Shown here: positions 36,835 to 45,454 of the stretch, piece by piece
How the letters are laid out: each line of letters starts with the position of its first letter
Numbering within the stretch: the first letter of the stretch is position 1
The notes under the pieces: model-generated
Told to the model about the DNA's origin: nothing
Databases searched by the model: none
Seen by the model: the letters and a program-made list of their open reading frames with translations, nothing else
Assembly (NCBI GenBank): GCA_944388385.1
Contig: CALXIO010000006.1
Location: 1-64,000 of the forward strand
Length of the DNA stretch: 64,000 nucleotides
Source of the DNA: an uncultured Ruminiclostridium sp.
GTDB taxonomy: Bacteria > Bacillota > Clostridia > Oscillospirales > Ruminococcaceae
Reading direction: 5' to 3'
Program-made: the position numbers and the translations under genes

Positions 36835-37779
36835 ATGGAAATTGCTGTTGATATTATAGAGCAGGTCGTTATAATGGCCATGCTTTGTGCCGTAGGATTT
36901 GCGGCAAGAAAAATGAAAATACTTGATGAGGATTCCACAAAAAAGCTGTCCGCTTTGGTTATAAACTTTGTACTTCCCACAGTTATACTGGTGTCCTATC
37001 AAAAGGAATTTGACGAAAAAATGCTTTCGGGACTGCTTATGTCCTTTTTGCTGTCAGTAATAAGCTACATAATAGCCTTTGTGCTTGTTCCCTTGATAGT
37101 CAGAGGCAAGGACAAGGACAATATAAGCGTAGAGAGATTTTCCGCCATATATTCAAACTGTGCCTTTATGGGCATACCCCTTATTGACGGTGTATATGGG
37201 GCAGACGGGGTATTCTATCTTACCGCCTATGTTACCATGTTCAATATTTTAGCCTGGACCCACGGGGTAGTGCTTATGAAGGGTGGAAGGTTTGAATTTA
37301 AAAGCATGGTTAAATCCCTTTTATCCCCAAGCCTTATAGCAACCGTTGTGGGATTGGTGCTGTTTTTGGTTAATTTCACCTTGCCCCATTTACTGCTTAC
37401 CTTTGCAGGTCATTTAAGCAATCTTAATACCCCCCTTGCCATGATAATAGCAGGCTCTACCATTGCCACCGTTAAATTTTCCGGGGCGATCAAAAAGCCA
37501 AAGCTATACTATATCTGCTTTATTAAGCTGATACTATTGCCGGCGCTTATTATGGCGGTATGCCTTGTTATGAGAACAGACACCATGATAGGAGGAGTAA
37601 ATATCCTTGCCACAGCCTGCCCCACAGCCGCATTATGTACAATGCTGGCATTAAAATACGGCAGAAACGCAGGCTACAGCTCAGAACTTTTTGCCGCCAC
37701 CACTATTTTATCAATGATAACCCTGCCGGTTCTTCCCATGATATATATGACTGTTGCAGGGGCTATGGGAATTGCATAA
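36835..37779 (+). CDS. AEC-family transporter
   Basis: A 314-aa multi-helix permease of the auxin-efflux-carrier superfamily, which in bacteria exports organic acids or related anions. It has around ten hydrophobic segments in the two-fold repeat typical of the family, with motifs such as SALVINFVLPTVILVSY and SNCAFMGIPLIDGVYG. The start is the ATG after CAGGAGAG, which begins MEIAVDIIEQ. The in-frame region upstream to 36775 is part of the preceding terminator and not coding. Substrate unknown. Monocistronic. Confidence 0.88.
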   Translation: MEIAVDIIEQVVIMAMLCAVGFAARKMKILDEDSTKKLSALVINFVLPTVILVSYQKEFDEKMLSGLLMSFLLSVISYIIAFVLVPLIVRGKDKDNISVERFSAIYSNCAFMGIPLIDGVYGADGVFYLTAYVTMFNILAWTHGVVLMKGGRFEFKSMVKSLLSPSLIATVVGLVLFLVNFTLPHLLLTFAGHLSNLNTPLAMIIAGSTIATVKFSGAIKKPKLYYICFIKLILLPALIMAVCLVMRTDTMIGGVNILATACPTAALCTMLALKYGRNAGYSSELFAATTILSMITLPVLPMIYMTVAGAMGIA

Positions 37780-37785
37780 ATATTA

Positions 37786-37812
37786 AAGCCAATGAAATCA
37801 TTGGCTTTTTTC
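37786..37812 (+). terminator. terminator after AEC transporter
   Basis: Stem AAGCCAATGA/TCATTGGCTT with a two-base loop and T6. Confidence 0.88.
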
Positions 37813-37873
37813 TTTTATGTAATTTCCATTGAAATAAAGGGCCTATGGTGGTATACTTTAAGAGGCGGAATTA

Positions 37874-37902
37874 TTGACACAGGCTGCTTAATATGATAAA
37901 AT
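37874..37902 (+). promoter_or_regulatory. natAB-like operon promoter
   Basis: TTGACA, 17-bp spacer, TAAAAT, 33 bases before the start codon. Confidence 0.75.
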
Positions 37903-37934
37903 AAATTGTAAATATACCAAAGGAGGAAAAATAT

Positions 37935-38852
37935 ATGGCACTGACGGTTTCCCATATTTCAAAGCAATATGGGGATTTTACGGCACTTCAGGATTTATCC
38001 TTTTCCATGGAGGAGCCGGGGGTATATGCCCTTTTAGGCACCAACGGAGCAGGAAAATCCACCACCATAAGAATTATCTTAGGTATGCTGAGCAAGAACA
38101 GCGGAGAAGTGCTTTGGAACGGGGAGAGCTTTTCCCCATTTACCCATAGCGTAGGCTACTTAGCGGAGGAAAGAGGACTTTATCCCAAGTATAAAATTTC
38201 CGAGCAGCTTACCTATTTCGGGGAGCTTAAGGGCATGAGAAAGCCGGATATTAAATCCGCCATGGACTACTGGCTTGAAAGACTGGAGCTTACAGAATAC
38301 AGAGATAAGCGCCCCGAACAGCTGTCAAAGGGTAACCAGCAGAAAATTCAGCTTATTATAGCCCTTATGAGCAATCCGGAGTTACTTATTTTAGATGAGC
38401 CCTTAAGCGGTCTTGACCCTGTTAATGCGGATCTTTTCAAGACGGTTATAAATGAGGAGATAAAAAAGGGCAAGTATATAATAATGTCCTGTCACCAGAT
38501 GCCGGTAATAGAGGACTTTTGTGAGGATCTTACCATACTTCACCACGGCCGCCCGGTATTACAGGGAAATCTTAACAAAATAAAGAAAAGCTACGGCAGA
38601 GTAAACCTTGCTGTAAAGTGCGAGGAGGATATTATCCCCTTAGCGGCACAGTGCGGACTTAACCCGGTGGAAAATACCCCGGAGCTTACCACTTTCCGCA
38701 TACAGCAGGAGGATCAGGCAAAACAGCTTTTACAAAGGGCTGTTGAAAACAACTTCACCATAATAAGATATGAGTTAAGAGAGCCCTCCCTTCATGAATT
38801 ATTTGTTGAATCAGTTAAAAAGGCTGACGGAGAAGAGGTGGTGGCTATATGA
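37935..38852 (+). CDS. ABC transporter ATP-binding protein (NatA-like)
   Basis: A 305-aa ATPase that powers the next gene's permease. Walker A GTNGAGKSTT (about 34-43), the Q-loop, signature LSKGNQQKIQL and Walker B LLILDEPLSGLDPV are all intact. A C-terminal 90-residue regulatory part follows, as in the DrrA/NatA group. AAAGGAGGAAA precedes the ATG. It overlaps the permease start by four bases (ATGA), implying translational coupling. Confidence 0.93.
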   Translation: MALTVSHISKQYGDFTALQDLSFSMEEPGVYALLGTNGAGKSTTIRIILGMLSKNSGEVLWNGESFSPFTHSVGYLAEERGLYPKYKISEQLTYFGELKGMRKPDIKSAMDYWLERLELTEYRDKRPEQLSKGNQQKIQLIIALMSNPELLILDEPLSGLDPVNADLFKTVINEEIKKGKYIIMSCHQMPVIEDFCEDLTILHHGRPVLQGNLNKIKKSYGRVNLAVKCEEDIIPLAAQCGLNPVENTPELTTFRIQQEDQAKQLLQRAVENNFTIIRYELREPSLHELFVESVKKADGEEVVAI

Positions 38853-40237
38853 GTATCTTAGGCTGGCAGAAGGTATTTAAATTCACATTTTTACAGACAA
38901 TAAGGTCAAAATCCTTTATTATAAGTACCATAATAATTGCTGTTTTATTCCTTGGCGTATCCACCCTTATTACCTTTATACCGGTAATTGCCGCATCAGA
39001 AACCGAAGGCGGCGATGTGGCGGATCTTACTGAAGTAGCAAAGTTAGACACAATATATGTACAGGATACCACCGGCATTACAGACCCCGAGGGCTATCAG
39101 ATGTTTGCGGATACCTTTGGGCTTAATTTTACCATAGCAAATAAGGATGACCCTGATGGGACTTATCTTGAAACGGTAAAAAACGGCACCAATGTGGTAA
39201 GCGTCAATATTACCAAAGAGGAAAACAGAGCAAGCATAAATATAGGACTTCCGGCGGACGGCTCAGTATCCGAAGAAACGGGAGATACCCTTGTGGGGTT
39301 ATTCTATGAGAGCTTTAACGCTTTGCGTTATCAGTTTGCGGATATTACCATGGAAGAGGCAGAAAACATTACAATGCCTGTGGACTCTTCAGTTATAGTA
39401 ATAGGCGAGGATACCCAGAGCTTTGACCAGATGATAGCAAAGACGCTTATAGGTATGTTTGCGGCAATAGTTTTATTTATGCTTATTTTTTCCTACGGCT
39501 CAATGGTGGCACAGTCAGTTGCCATGGAGAAAATAAGCAGGGTAATGGAATTACTGCTTACAAGCGTAAGACCCCTTGCTGTTATAGTGGGCAAGGTAAT
39601 AGCCATGGGCTGTGTAGCTATTTTACAGGTTCTTATATTCGGCACATTGGCCTTAGGCGGTGTGGTTATTTTCACCCCTGTTGCCGAGGGCATACTTGCC
39701 GGAATGGAAAATGTGGTACAGGATCAGACGGCCATAGAGATAATGAATGCCTTTGCCTCCTCATTTTCAGAGATTTCGGCAATAGATATTATACTTGTAA
39801 TTATAACCTTTATTACAGGCTTTATATTCTACTCCATGCTGGCAGGACTTTTCGGCGCCTGCGTATCAAGAGCAGAGGATCTTCAAAGCGCCTTACAGCC
39901 CTACAGCATGATAGGTGTTATAGGCTTCTTCTTATCCTATATGCCTATGAATATGGCCATGAGCGTATCTGAGGGCACTGGTGCTATGACAACACAGCTA
40001 AGCCCCCTTCAGATATTCATTTATGTATTCCCGATATCATCTCCCTTTGCGTTACCTTCTGCCATGCTTACAGAGAATATGGCTTTAGGGCTGAAATTAG
40101 CGGGCGTTGGAATACTTATATTAGTTACCGTACTTACCACTCTTTTAGTGGCAAAGGTATATCATCAGATCATATTACATACGGGAAATTTACTGAAAAT
40201 CAAAGATATTATAGGACTTGCAAGGAATAATAAATAA
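38849..40237 (+). CDS. ABC-2 type permease (NatB-like)
   Basis: A 462-aa integral membrane subunit. One N-terminal helix (about 20-45) is followed by a roughly 170-residue external domain and then five helices including IVLFMLIFSYGSMVAQSVA. The conserved AMEKISRVMELLLTSVRP motif is typical of NatB sodium exporters. The sodium role is inference from that motif. The gene overlaps natA. The giant Fn3 gene follows 18 bases after its stop with its own RBS, likely the same transcript. Confidence 0.88.
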   Translation: MSILGWQKVFKFTFLQTIRSKSFIISTIIIAVLFLGVSTLITFIPVIAASETEGGDVADLTEVAKLDTIYVQDTTGITDPEGYQMFADTFGLNFTIANKDDPDGTYLETVKNGTNVVSVNITKEENRASINIGLPADGSVSEETGDTLVGLFYESFNALRYQFADITMEEAENITMPVDSSVIVIGEDTQSFDQMIAKTLIGMFAAIVLFMLIFSYGSMVAQSVAMEKISRVMELLLTSVRPLAVIVGKVIAMGCVAILQVLIFGTLALGGVVIFTPVAEGILAGMENVVQDQTAIEIMNAFASSFSEISAIDIILVIITFITGFIFYSMLAGLFGACVSRAEDLQSALQPYSMIGVIGFFLSYMPMNMAMSVSEGTGAMTTQLSPLQIFIYVFPISSPFALPSAMLTENMALGLKLAGVGILILVTVLTTLLVAKVYHQIILHTGNLLKIKDIIGLARNNK

Positions 40238-40255
40238 CAGATTTTCGGAGGACTT

Positions 40256-43200
40256 ATGAGCAACAAAAGAATTATTGCAGGCAAAATTATAATACCCCTG
40301 CTTACTGTAATTGTGCTTATTGTTACAGTGGGTCTTTTTGCCATGCAAACTTTTGGTGCAGAGGATATTAAATCTATAAGCGTTACTCCTGCCGATACCA
40401 TTCTTGATAATTCGGATATAATAAAAAGGCAGATATGGGATAACAACACAAACGCTTATAAGAGTTATTCTTTCTATGATGTATATGATAAAGATAATCT
40501 CACCTTGAAAATAACCTATAAAAGCGGCAATACAGCCACTCTTAAGGGAAATGAAATAACACAGTATTGTGCAGATAATTCCCTTTCCTTTACCGTAAGC
40601 GACGGGCAGTATAATACCCCTTGGGGAAATGGAGTATATCCTGTAACATACAGCCTCGGTAATTTCAGCGCAACGGTAAATTATACTGTTGCTAATAACA
40701 GTATTACCGCAGTTGCAGTTACCCCCATGAGGGATATAGAGCTTATTTATGAGCTAAGTGGCAGTAAGGGACTTGCTGCTGACAGTAAGGGCAAGATATA
40801 CAGCCGTTTTGAGTATGACCTTGATAAGGAGGATTATTATATCACTCTTACCTATTCAAACGGCACAACCGCTAAATACACAAATTACAACATAGAGGAA
40901 AAAACAGGCTATAAGCCGGTATTTTCCCATGCTGAGGGAAACCTCGCCGTAGGCACTCACAAGGGCAGTATAACTGTGGGCGGTGTTACCGGCACATTTG
41001 ATTTTAAGATTATAGAAAACCCGGTAGCAAGCATATATTTTTATATGGCGGACGGGGGTAATAATCTTGTTTTCGGCAAGGACGGATATTATACCTATAA
41101 CGACAAGGGAGAGCCTTATTTCCACTTTGTATATGATATGACAAAGCTTTATGCTCTTGTTACCTATAAAAACGGAAATGAAGCTACCATGTCCTTAGGT
41201 ACGCTTTGCAGCCTGCTTTACGGGGATCTTGAAATAAAAGATACCCAGTCGCAAAGCCGCTGGAAAGACGGCACTCATACCTTGCAGGCGGTGTTTAATA
41301 ATCAGGTTTATAATATCAGCTTTAATGTTTCGGGATATGAGGATGTGGCACTTCCTCCGGTGGCGGAAATAAATGTTACCCAAAGGGGCTCAGACTATGT
41401 TGCCCTTTCCTGGAGCAGCGTTGATAAGGCGGATGGTTATATCCTTGAAGTGTATGTTAACGACAAATGGACAAAGCTTGCCACAGCAGAGGGCAATAAA
41501 TCCACAGCCTATAAAATAACCAATCTTGCCCCCTCATCAAACAATAAGTTCAGAGTAAAGCCCTACATAAAAATAAGCGATGTTACCTTTGACGGCGTAT
41601 ATACCGCTATTAACTGTTATACAAGGCCTGCTAAGGTGTCCGGCCTTACAGTAAAGGCAAGAACCGATACCTCAATTACATTAAGCTGGAACATGGAGCC
41701 TTCGGCAGAGGGCTATGTAATTGAACAGTATAAGGACAACAAATGGACGAGAATAGGACGAATAGGAAGCAACGATGTTACTGCATTTAAGGTAATCGGT
41801 CTTTCGGCTGTTACCACCTATAAGTTCAGACTTATGACCTTTAAGTATCAGAATAGCGTATGCTATACAAGTGATTATATATACAGCACCCTTGTTACCA
41901 ATCCCTCATCGGTAACAGGTCTTAAGGCTTCAAAAATAACCGATACCGCTGTAACACTTAGCTGGGATAATAATTCTACCGCAGAGGGATATGTGGTTGA
42001 ATGTTATCTTAACGGTAAATGGGTAAGACAGGGAAAGATAAGCAATAACACCACCACCTCCTTTACCGTAGGGTCACTTAATGCCTACACCGAATATAAA
42101 TTCAAAGTATGGGCTTATAAGTATGTATCCGGAAAATGCTACGGCAGTGGCAGTGTCTATTTCACCTGTAAGACAAAGCCGGCATCTCCGAAGGGGCTTA
42201 CCGTAACCTCAGCAGGTGCTGATAATATCCTTATTTCCTGGAATAAAAACACAGCGGTTGACGGATATGTGGTTGAAAGATACATTGACGGCAAATGGAC
42301 GAGAATAGGCCGCATAGGAAATAACAGCGTCAATTTCTTCCATGTAACCGGTCTTAGCGAGGATACCCCATATAAGCTGAGAGTGCTGAGCTTTATTTAT
42401 GACGAAAAAACCTGTAATTTAAGTCCCTATACCTATATAAATTATTCCACCCGTCCTACAGCCGTAACAGGCTTTTCTGTCAGAGGTCGCGGAAGTAATT
42501 ATGTGCTTCTCGGCTGGAATAAACACAGCATGGCAGAGGGATATGTTATAGAGCAGTATAAGAACGAAAAATGGGTAAGAATTAAAAAGCTCACCGATAA
42601 TAATATAACCTCTTTTAAAGTGGAGGGAGTAAGCCCCTATAATTACAGGTTCAGAATAATGGCGTATGATTATTCTACCGGAATGTGCAGTTGCAGTGAA
42701 TATTCCTATGTTCAGAATACATATCATCCCACCCGGATTACAGGACTTAAGGTTGTGTCACAGGGAAGCGACAGTATAAAGCTTTTCTGGAATAGAAATC
42801 CCACAGCCGAAGGCTATGTGGTAGAGCAGAAAATAAACGGTGTATGGAAACGAATAGGAAGAATAGCCGATAATTCCACCACCACATTTACAGCAAAGAA
42901 CCTTTCATCCTCTGCTTTATGTCAGTTCAGAGTAAAGGCATTCAAATATGTATCCGGTGTTTGCTATCAGGGTGAATATACCTATGCTTATACCAATACA
43001 ATACCCTCTGCTGTTACTAATATGAGATTAACCGCAAGGGGCAGCACATCCCTTACCTTTAAATGGGATAAAAATCCTTCGGCAGAGGGATATGTGGTTG
43101 AACAGTATAAGAACGGCAAATGGGTCAGAGTTGCAAGACTTGGAGATAATAATATAACCTCCTATACCGCAAATGAACTCAGCCCCTCTGCAAAGTACAA

Positions 43201-44110
43201 TTTCAGAGTAATGAGCTTTACTTATATCAACGACAAGTGCTATCGCAGCTCCTATGTATACGGAAGCTATTACACTAAGCCCAGGGCGGTTACTAACCTT
43301 AAATCATCAGTTGACAGCAACGGTAATGTAACCCTTAGCTGGAGCAAGGCACCCTCAGCACAGGGCTATGTGGTAGAGCAGTATAAAAACGGCTCATGGG
43401 TAAGACTTAAAAAGATAACAAGCAACGATACTCTTTCCTATACGGTGAAAAATCTTTCATCGGCGACTTCATTCAAATTCAGGGTAATGAGCTATAAATA
43501 TAATGAAAATGTATGCTATTGCAGTAGCTACACCAACATTGAGGTGTATACAAAGCCCTCCGTGGTAAGCGGATTTAAGGTAAGTCAGTCTGCTGCTGAC
43601 AGCGTTACACTTTCATGGACCCTTGATTCAGCTGTAACCGGTTATGTAATAGAGCAATATTCATCCGGAAAATGGGTAACAGCGTCAACAATAAGCGGTA
43701 AGACCTCCGGAAGCTATACAATATCCGGTCTTTCACCAAGCACACAGTGCAATTTCAGAATAAAGTCCTATAAGACTGTAAACAGCACAAATATATACAG
43801 TAATCCTGTTTCTCTTACAGCAAAGACCCTGCCTCCCGTGGTAAGGCTGAGGCTTCTTGCCACATCAGAGGATAGTGTAACGGTGCATTGGGAAAAAACC
43901 GACAAGGTAACCGGATATATCATCCAGGAGGAAATAAGCGAAGGCAAGTGGGAAAACAAGGCTACAATTACCGATCTTAATACCACTCAGTACACTCTTT
44001 CCTATCCCTATGCCACAAAGCATTATTTAAGGCTTTGCAGCTATTACAAATACCCCGACGGAACTGTTAAATACAATTATTCATCCACAATAGTAGGCTG
44101 GGCATTATAA
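40256..44110 (+). CDS. Large secreted/surface protein with ten fibronectin type III repeats
   Basis: A 1284-aa predicted surface or secreted protein. The N-terminal hydrophobic signal (about 9-31) has basic residues before it. Residues about 36-360 form three Ig-like modules of about 100 residues (for example VTYKNGNEATMSLG and ITYKSGNTATLKGN). Ten FnIII-like repeats of about 92 residues then run to the end, each with a core like EGYVVEQYKNGKWVR and a later FRVMSFKY strand. Repeats 2-8 each have one Cys at a similar position (KCY, VCY). No sortase signal, dockerin or catalytic domain is seen at the C-terminus. It is probably an adhesion, scaffold or carbohydrate-contact protein. CGGAGGAC precedes the ATG. 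Confidence 0.85.
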   Translation: MSNKRIIAGKIIIPLLTVIVLIVTVGLFAMQTFGAEDIKSISVTPADTILDNSDIIKRQIWDNNTNAYKSYSFYDVYDKDNLTLKITYKSGNTATLKGNEITQYCADNSLSFTVSDGQYNTPWGNGVYPVTYSLGNFSATVNYTVANNSITAVAVTPMRDIELIYELSGSKGLAADSKGKIYSRFEYDLDKEDYYITLTYSNGTTAKYTNYNIEEKTGYKPVFSHAEGNLAVGTHKGSITVGGVTGTFDFKIIENPVASIYFYMADGGNNLVFGKDGYYTYNDKGEPYFHFVYDMTKLYALVTYKNGNEATMSLGTLCSLLYGDLEIKDTQSQSRWKDGTHTLQAVFNNQVYNISFNVSGYEDVALPPVAEINVTQRGSDYVALSWSSVDKADGYILEVYVNDKWTKLATAEGNKSTAYKITNLAPSSNNKFRVKPYIKISDVTFDGVYTAINCYTRPAKVSGLTVKARTDTSITLSWNMEPSAEGYVIEQYKDNKWTRIGRIGSNDVTAFKVIGLSAVTTYKFRLMTFKYQNSVCYTSDYIYSTLVTNPSSVTGLKASKITDTAVTLSWDNNSTAEGYVVECYLNGKWVRQGKISNNTTTSFTVGSLNAYTEYKFKVWAYKYVSGKCYGSGSVYFTCKTKPASPKGLTVTSAGADNILISWNKNTAVDGYVVERYIDGKWTRIGRIGNNSVNFFHVTGLSEDTPYKLRVLSFIYDEKTCNLSPYTYINYSTRPTAVTGFSVRGRGSNYVLLGWNKHSMAEGYVIEQYKNEKWVRIKKLTDNNITSFKVEGVSPYNYRFRIMAYDYSTGMCSCSEYSYVQNTYHPTRITGLKVVSQGSDSIKLFWNRNPTAEGYVVEQKINGVWKRIGRIADNSTTTFTAKNLSSSALCQFRVKAFKYVSGVCYQGEYTYAYTNTIPSAVTNMRLTARGSTSLTFKWDKNPSAEGYVVEQYKNGKWVRVARLGDNNITSYTANELSPSAKYNFRVMSFTYINDKCYRSSYVYGSYYTKPRAVTNLKSSVDSNGNVTLSWSKAPSAQGYVVEQYKNGSWVRLKKITSNDTLSYTVKNLSSATSFKFRVMSYKYNENVCYCSSYTNIEVYTKPSVVSGFKVSQSAADSVTLSWTLDSAVTGYVIEQYSSGKWVTASTISGKTSGSYTISGLSPSTQCNFRIKSYKTVNSTNIYSNPVSLTAKTLPPVVRLRLLATSEDSVTVHWEKTDKVTGYIIQEEISEGKWENKATITDLNTTQYTLSYPYATKHYLRLCSYYKYPDGTVKYNYSSTIVGWAL

Positions 44111-44115
44111 AAAAT

Positions 44116-44146
44116 AAAACCGGAGGATATCCTCCGGTTTTTCTTA
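44116..44146. terminator. bidirectional terminator after Fn3 gene
   Basis: Perfect palindrome AAAACCGGAGGAT and its complement with T/A tracts at both ends, between converging genes. Confidence 0.88.
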
Positions 44147-45094
44147 TTCATGCCTTTTATATTCATCTATTATAAACTTAGGTCTTTTCTTTACCTCTGT
44201 ATATATCTTTCCGATATATTCGCCCACAATGCCGAGAGCCATTATCTGAAGTCCCGACAAAAACCAAAGAGAGCACATAAGACTGCTCCAGCCTGCCACG
44301 GTAATACCAAGTATATTTGAAACTATGGTGTAGATTATAAAGCCTATGCTTATAAGAAATACCACAAAGCCAAGCACGGTAACCAGTCTTATTGGCTTTA
44401 TCGAAAAGCTGGTGATACCGTCAAAGGCAAAGGAAAGCATCTTTTTAAGGGGATACTTTGATTCACCTGCAAAGCGTTCGCTTCTTTCGTAATATACAAT
44501 ATCACTCTTAAAGCCTATCTGCTTTACAATGCCCCGGAGGAATAAATTTACCTCCTTAAACTGAGATAATGCCTCAACTGCTCTTTTTGACATAAGGCGA
44601 TAGTCAGCGTGATTGTCAACTATATCCACCCCAAGCAGCTGCATTAGCTTATAGAACATACCGGCGGTGCCTCTCTTAAAGGCGGTATCGGTTTTCCTTG
44701 AGGAACGAACCCCGTAAACTATATCACAGCCCTCATAGTATTTATCCACAAACTGATCCACGGCATTTATATCATCCTGAAGGTCTGCGTCCATGGAAAT
44801 TATCATATCCGCATCCTCCTTAGCTGTCATAAGACCAGCTAAAAGGGCGTTCTGATGACCCTTGTTGCGGCTGAGCTTAATTCCGCCGAAAATATCGTCG
44901 ACTTCATAAAGCTCGGAAATTATTTCCCAGGTTTTATCCTTAGAACCGTCATCCACAAATATTATTCTGCTTTTATCTGAAATCTTGTCCGCCTTAATAA
45001 GGGAAGAGAGCTTTTCGCGAAGCCTTTTTGAGGTTTCGGGAAGTACAGCCTCTTCGTTATAGCAGGGAACAACCACATAAAGTATATCTGCCAC
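44144..45094 (-). CDS. GtrB-like membrane glycosyltransferase
   Basis: A 316-aa family-2 enzyme. The soluble GT-A part has VVPCYNEEAVLPET, FVDDGSKDKTW, NKGHQNALLAG and the metal site MDADLQDD. Two transmembrane helices at about 233-290 are followed by the GEYIGKIYTEVKKRPK tail. This layout is that of DPM1/GtrB enzymes that move a sugar from a nucleotide to polyprenyl phosphate. The flippase and polymerase partners are not adjacent. A promoter lies upstream at 45132-45160. Confidence 0.9.
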   Translation of the reverse strand: MADILYVVVPCYNEEAVLPETSKRLREKLSSLIKADKISDKSRIIFVDDGSKDKTWEIISELYEVDDIFGGIKLSRNKGHQNALLAGLMTAKEDADMIISMDADLQDDINAVDQFVDKYYEGCDIVYGVRSSRKTDTAFKRGTAGMFYKLMQLLGVDIVDNHADYRLMSKRAVEALSQFKEVNLFLRGIVKQIGFKSDIVYYERSERFAGESKYPLKKMLSFAFDGITSFSIKPIRLVTVLGFVVFLISIGFIIYTIVSNILGITVAGWSSLMCSLWFLSGLQIMALGIVGEYIGKIYTEVKKRPKFIIDEYKRHE

Positions 45095-45131
45095 CTTGCT
45101 CTTCCTTTCGGTGAATTTATTGTCTTTGTCT

Positions 45132-45160
45132 ATTATAATGTTTTTGCCGGGGTTTGTAAA
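45132..45160 (-). promoter_or_regulatory. promoter of GtrB-like gene
   Basis: Reading leftward: TTTACA, 17-bp spacer, TATAAT, 38 bases before the start. Confidence 0.75.
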
Positions 45161-45346
45161 GGGTTTTTCTTAAGTTTTTCTTTTATTTTCACTTAAATTT
45201 CGCAAATTTGTCCTTATTTTTGTAAAAATTTATGGCATAATTTTAGCGCCCGGGAATATAATTATATTCTGTGGGGTTATGATATAAATATTATATTAAA
45301 ATTACGACAATATTTCCAAACATTATGTAAAAATTCACAAAATGCC

Positions 45347-45375
45347 TTGATTTTAGTTAAGAATTATGGTATAAT
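45347..45375 (+). promoter_or_regulatory. promoter of degenerate GGDEF-EAL gene
   Basis: TTGATT, 17-bp spacer, TATAAT. The 360-bp gap between the two divergent genes otherwise holds only very AT-rich DNA with no recognisable ORF. Confidence 0.75.
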
Positions 45376-45454
45376 TTAGATAAATAGAGATAAACATTGT
45401 CATGATTTTAAAATATCTTCTCCACAATAATAATCCTCACAGGAGGCGAGCGCA

